A DNA stretch of 64,000 bases from Cymbomonas tetramitiformis. Lineage: Eukaryota > Chlorophyta > Pyramimonadophyceae > Pyramimonadales > Pyramimonadaceae. The notes below the pieces were generated by a model. That model searched no databases and had not been told where the DNA came from. It saw only the letters and a program-made list of their open reading frames with translations. Positions 62,701-64,000 of the stretch are shown here, one piece after another. Numbering within the stretch: the first letter of the stretch is position 1; each line of letters opens with the position of its first letter. The stretch covers positions 40,723 to 104,722 of the forward strand of contig LGRX02034421.1 in assembly GCA_001247695.2 (NCBI GenBank). Reading direction: 5' to 3'. Position numbers and translations under genes: made by a program.

Positions 62701-64000
62701 GGTACCCGGAAGACGTGCGAAAGGTCTTCCAGGTATCATCCGCATGTCTTCATGAGAATGAAGGTACATATCAAAATCGGTTACTCCTGATAGGTAATGC
62801 AGTCGTCCTTCACAATTGGCACGTATGTATCTCGTGCCCATTGAAAGTGATTGTGGTTGGCAGGAAGATGCCGATTCCGGTTCCCTTGACGATGCCGATG
62901 CCGATGGAAACTTGCCGGACCCGGAAGCCGTTCAAGAAGAGCTCGACGAATTACTCGACCATGTCGACCCGGAACTTGCTAGAAAGGTGACGGAAGAAAT
63001 CGAAGGAAAATTAAAGTCGTTGGAGAACTTGGTTGATATGGAGGTAACGTTCGCTGTTTGAATTTTTTGCTCAGAATTGAAAATTGTATATAGTGTGATG
63101 TCTTTTGTACCCGGAACACGCCCGGAAGTAACATAGGACGTCTTCCGTGCGTCTTCCTGACGTCTTCCGTTTTATCCTTCGATGACAGACCGCAGCGACG
63201 AGCTCCGAGGATACCCTACTCGACTTATTGGAGTGGAATCTGGATGGCAATATGACTCAAGAATCCTTTGGGCAACTGCTGCACATTTTGAAAACTAATC
63301 ACCCGGACGTGTTTTCTAATTTGCCCGACTCCTTCAAACAAAGCATTGCTCGGTTTAAGGTCATGGATATCCCACTCCTAGTGGTGGACCTTTGCCCGCA
63401 TGGGTGCGTGATGTTCGAAAAACAATTCGCGGACTTTGACCACTGTCCAAGGTGCGGGGCATGCCGTTGGGAGGAAGGTGCGGATCGGTGCGGTGCGGTG
63501 AATGCCGAGGGTGCGGACGACACCCGGAATGCCGAAGCCACCCCGAGTGCAAAGCGAGGGAAGGCGAAGTGCCAATTCTATCATTGGCATTTAAAGGATT
63601 TACTTCAAGCAATTTACAGCCATCCCGGCGTTGCTGGGCTCATGCGTTCGCACGCCACGCGGGAAAAGTCTGAGGAAGGCATTCTGGAAGACATTCCCGG
63701 TGAGTAACACATTGATAGAGCATATCCTGCATTGCCCCGAAGACGTACAGAAGATGTACAGAACGTCTTCCGTACATCTTCCGTACGACTTCCTGATTCC
63801 TACTACTTGAATGAATTTAAGTTGTATTTATGTATCTTGCAGATGGATCTGAGTGGAAGGCGAAGCAAGCTGCATATCCTGACTTCTTCAAGGACCCTCG
63901 CAACGTCATCCTCATGCTTTGCGCCGACGGGGCCACCGTTTGGAAGGACAAGTCGGGGGTTTTCCCTATTTACTTTCAAGTGTTGAACTTGCCACCGGAA
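59775..64000 (+). CDS. tnp2-type CACTA transposase (3' end outside window)
   Basis: Proposed exons: 59,775-60,043 (MASKRAAHLQKGEAPPKTKM), 60,198-60,701, then five 168-nt exons at 60,839-61,006, 61,144-61,311, 61,449-61,616, 61,754-61,921 and 62,059-62,226, then 62,364-62,649, 62,864-63,043, 63,189-63,699 and 63,843 onward. All junctions are GT-AG with matching phases, giving over 900 residues so far. Exon 62,364 ends with a Cys/His cluster (CDCGACH ... RTRSRH). Exon 63,189 carries LLVVDLCPHGCVMFEKQF and CPRCGACRW, the Cys motif that opens Transposase_21 (tnp2). The last exon has DPRNVILMLCADGATVW and FPIYFQVLNLPPE, matching the family's DPRN...DG...NLPP block and its first catalytic Asp. It would bind element ends and cut DNA in the nucleus. 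No stop or frameshift is seen, so the gene may be functional. Confidence 0.82.
60655..62470 (+). repeat. 305-bp tandem repeat = one exon plus one intron
   Basis: Six units with exact 305-bp period (GATGTATGCCTGCACG at 60,716, 61,021, 61,326, 61,631, 61,936 and 62,241). Each unit is a 168-nt exon (56 codons, phase 2 on both sides) and a 137-nt intron. Units are about 97-99% alike. One intron copy has GAATAC instead of GAAGAC at about 61,363. Each exon encodes RMKGPVAHRNMPPTPVELAG, ETQEDDGAAVGTTSNR and PTRRCEPVGTACP. Confidence 0.9.

Larger units (their letters stand above)
55604..64000. mobile_element. CACTA/EnSpm-like transposon with GAAGAC motif array (right end outside window)
   Basis: Class from the tnp2-type transposase at 59,775 onward. 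The left border is set by the break in element C; it begins CCTACATTCTGGGAAAACC and passes at once into a dense GAAGAC/GTCTTC array. Two divergent genes follow (minus 56,395-58,289; plus 59,775 onward). The right terminus, the inverted end and the target duplication are not in the window. The left end lacks the classical CACTA start, so the terminal sequence is unconfirmed. Confidence 0.7.

Overview
The window looks like nuclear DNA of a unicellular eukaryote, most likely an alga (green-lineage affinity is a guess from the style of the chromodomain/BED/hAT and GAG-like genes, not a proven assignment). Reasons: spliceosomal GT-AG introns with matching phases, GC-rich intron-poor coiled-coil coding sequence beside AT-rich DNA, and a dense nest of eukaryotic transposons. 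I see no bacterial operons, rRNA genes or CRISPR arrays.

Layout. (1) 1-18,860: a very large gene on the minus strand encoding a giant Ala/Glu/Gln-rich coiled-coil protein. It is seen as four consecutive open segments (16,687 down to 455) separated by three small frame breaks, with probable 5' exons at 17,640-18,840 and another coiled-coil exon leaving the left edge. (2) 18,900-35,000: layered mobile DNA. An old dispersed repeat (D) carries hAT-type non-autonomous elements with perfect 8-bp target duplications and two GAG-only terminal-repeat retroelements (A, intact; B1, decayed). B1 was itself hit by a 1,079-bp hAT-like element and a 1,086-bp TIR element. (3) 35,030-42,500: a decayed chromodomain-BED-hAT transposase gene, split by a 2.6-kb TIR element, with a MITE in one intron and foldback elements downstream. 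(4) 42,550-46,700: retroelement B2 inserted in a ~65-bp minisatellite and carrying a hAT MITE. (5) 46,800-52,700: one clear host-like gene, a tandem DUF1330 protein at 48,453-49,124, and a 1,065-bp internally deleted hAT element that still holds the transposase C-terminus. (6) 52,731-55,603: retroelement C, cut by (7) 55,604-64,000, a CACTA/EnSpm-like transposon that runs off the right edge. The latter has two divergent multi-exon genes: a tnp2-type transposase on plus and an unknown charged protein on minus.

How the parts relate. The hAT elements share CA(A/G)GG- or CAGTG-type ends and 8-bp duplications and could have been mobilised by a transposase like the one at 35,500-41,438. The GAG-only elements would need reverse transcriptase supplied in trans. 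The CACTA-like element is the most unusual object: a GAAGAC/GTCTTC palindromic motif fills its left end, its intergenic region and every intron of both genes, and part of its transposase gene is a tandem array of a 305-bp exon-plus-intron unit that keeps reading frame.
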